This document shows, one piece after another, positions 41,543-42,472 of a stretch of DNA of 42,472 nucleotides (within the stretch, counting starts at the first letter, position 1; every line of letters starts with the position of its first letter). The notes under the pieces are model-generated. The model made no database searches, was not told the origin of the DNA, and saw only the letters and a list, made by a program, of their open reading frames with translations. This stretch comes from Desulforamulus profundi (lineage in GTDB: Bacteria > Bacillota_B > Desulfotomaculia > Desulfotomaculales > Desulfotomaculaceae): the NCBI RefSeq assembly GCF_002607855.1, contig NZ_AWQQ01000105.1, positions 16,001-58,472 on the forward strand. The letters are read 5' to 3'. Made by a program: the position numbers and the translations under genes.

Positions 41543-41757
41543 AGGGGAGTTCCGTTATCATTAGCGAACGACATGTTGGAGCGCCGGAAACAGCCCTTGG
41601 CGAAGCTTAGGAGCGAAATCCGGGGGCGCAACCAGGACGGTTGCGCCAGCCCGAATTGAACCAGGAAGGTGAATTGAGGGCGACCGGATTTCGCCCGAAG
41701 CGAGCATTAGGGTTGTCGGTGCGGAAACCGGAGTGAACGGGATAACGGAACTCCCCT
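41543..41757. ncRNA. Structured inverted-repeat element, candidate RNA
   Basis: The 215-base element is bounded by a perfect 17-bp inverted repeat: AGGGGAGTTCCGTTATC (41543-41559) and GATAACGGAACTCCCCT (41741-41757). Nested inside are CGACA/TGTCG (41569-41573, 41714-41718), CCCT/AGGG (41594-41597, 41709-41712) and the perfect 11-bp GCGAAATCCGG/CCGGATTTCGC (41613-41623, 41684-41694). Two hairpins follow: GGCGCAACC/GGTTGCGCC (41625-41647) and GCCC...GGGC (41649-41681), which has GAATTGA in both arms. All pairs are compatible with one fold. No coding frame is evident. It could be a structured non-coding RNA or a non-autonomous mobile element. Confidence 0.6.
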
Positions 41758-41816
41758 AAATCTTCCGCAAGAAGAATTTGTTCTTAATATTATTCAGAAA
41801 ACAAAGGAAATTTCTA

Positions 41817-41871
41817 TTGACGAAAAACACATTAATTAGCAATAACATGCCAATATTTGCTTGTGTTATTG
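41817..41871 (+). promoter_or_regulatory. Promoter-like site with operator-like inverted repeat
   Basis: TTGACG (41817-41822), a 17-base spacer and CAATAA (41840-41845) look like a promoter with a weak -10 box. The -10 overlaps the left arm of a perfect 8-bp inverted repeat, CAATAACA (41840-41847) and TGTTATTG (41864-41871). This could be an operator or an RNA stem in front of the TnpB-like gene. Confidence 0.4.
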
Positions 41872-41911
41872 ATGTTTATTATTATTCAGATTGCGTTTTG
41901 AGGTGATTTCT

Positions 41912-42472
41912 TTGCAAGAATTAGCACAAGAGGATTTAAGACTGTTGAATCTTATCACAAATACCAAGTAGTCGGGTCGCTGGAGTCTTTCATCTCTAAC
42001 CGGAAGAATGACTTCGTTGACCGGGTTTGCCACAGTTCCTTAGACGAAAGGACTAAGATAGATTTACTTTACATCAATAAACACGGGAAATGGTTTAATG
42101 ACTCAATAAAAATCCCGGTGTTTGGTGATAAAGGCAAGAAAGTAAAGGGTGAGTACAGGGAGATAAGCCCGGAAGTTATTAGACTAGCCCGCAAGATATT
42201 TAAGCACATTCTTTCTAAACACCGTAAGCCTACGATGGGGCGTATAAATATGGCTTTAGACCAAAAGGTTGCGGTAATTAAAACTAGGAACAATAACGGT
42301 GCCAAGAAGTTTGACTATTGGGTTCGGTTATCTACTCTGAATAAAGGCAAGCCGGTTTACATTCCTGTGCAGTCTAACGAATATTTTGAGAGTGTTCCTG
42401 GCCAGTTAAAGAATTTCTGTCAGTTTAACTTAACAGATATTGGCGAGATTACAGTGTCCTTTATTAAAGATA
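41912..42472 (+). CDS. TnpB-like (IS605 OrfB-related) protein, N-terminal part, partial
   Basis: It starts at TTG 41912 after GAGGTGAT (alternatives GTG 41903 and TTG 41891). One A appears lost at 41938-41939; corrected, it reads QELAQEDLKTVESYHKYQVV, then LESFISNRKNDF. The frame then runs open to the window end. Residues about 125-155 (KKFDYWVRLSTLNKGKPVYIPV) resemble the beta-barrel of TnpB and related RNA-guided nucleases. The RuvC active site would lie beyond the window, so function cannot be confirmed. Codon use is more AT-rich than in neighbours, suggesting transfer. Confidence 0.5.

Noticed and set aside
41543..41757. Element read as an IscB/HEARO-type RNA
   Set aside because: The downstream protein has no IscB N-terminal motif such as the conserved PLMP, so that assignment is not supported.
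41543..41757. Element read as a group II intron
   Set aside because: No domain V motif, no 5' GTGYG boundary and no reverse transcriptase were seen.

Overview
This 42.5 kb window looks like the chromosome of an anaerobic, low-to-mid GC Firmicute of the Desulfotomaculum/Pelotomaculum type (Peptococcaceae, Clostridia). The evidence is the gene order and protein character: an S10-spc-alpha ribosomal supercluster with a KOW protein between map and infA, a zinc-type uS14, an EcfA1-EcfA2-EcfT module before truA-rplM-rpsI, an AmmeMemoRadiSam locus, and a clustered arginine operon. The species assignment is inference.

Layout. Positions 1-15444 hold the end of tuf, then rpsJ-rplC-rplD-rplW-rplB-rpsS-rplV-rpsC-rplP-rpmC-rpsQ-rplN-rplX-rplE-rpsN-rpsH-rplF-rplR-rpsE-rpmD-rplO-secY-map-KOW-infA-rpmJ-rpsM-rpsK-rpsD-rpoA-rplQ, closed by a strong terminator. 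From 15830 to 20157 come ecfA1-ecfA2-ecfT, truA and rplM-rpsI; rplM has a clear promoter and a hairpin leader. From 20168 to 25978 there is a mixed accessory stretch: a broken unrecognised gene, a DUF296 (PPC) protein, ccdA, cwlD, a cysteine-desulfurase-like enzyme, a minus-strand pair resembling B. subtilis ylqG-ylqH (FliK-like and FlhB C-terminal-like), and a LysE-family exporter. Positions 26047-28517 hold the AmmeMemoRadiSam genes (a Memo-AMMECR1 fusion plus the radical SAM protein). Positions 28635-40174 hold argC-argJ-argB-argD-carB-argF-argG-argH, the path from acetylglutamate to arginine. A GAF/HD-GYP signalling protein follows. The window then ends in a structured inverted-repeat element (41543-41757) and the first part of a gene that looks like a TnpB-type RNA-guided nuclease.

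Two properties cut across the window. First, about 25 single-base deletions break genes that must be intact in a living cell (ribosomal proteins, argG and others). Every one is a -1 shift, and restoring one base each gives full-length proteins, so these are almost certainly sequence errors. Genes are annotated here across those shifts. Second, at least five intergenic spacers are built of degenerate tandem heptamers, with a different heptamer family at each site and often arranged as inverted arms. This is a dispersed repeat style that the gene annotation does not explain. Two genes usually expected in these operons, adk (between secY and map) and carA (before carB), are absent.
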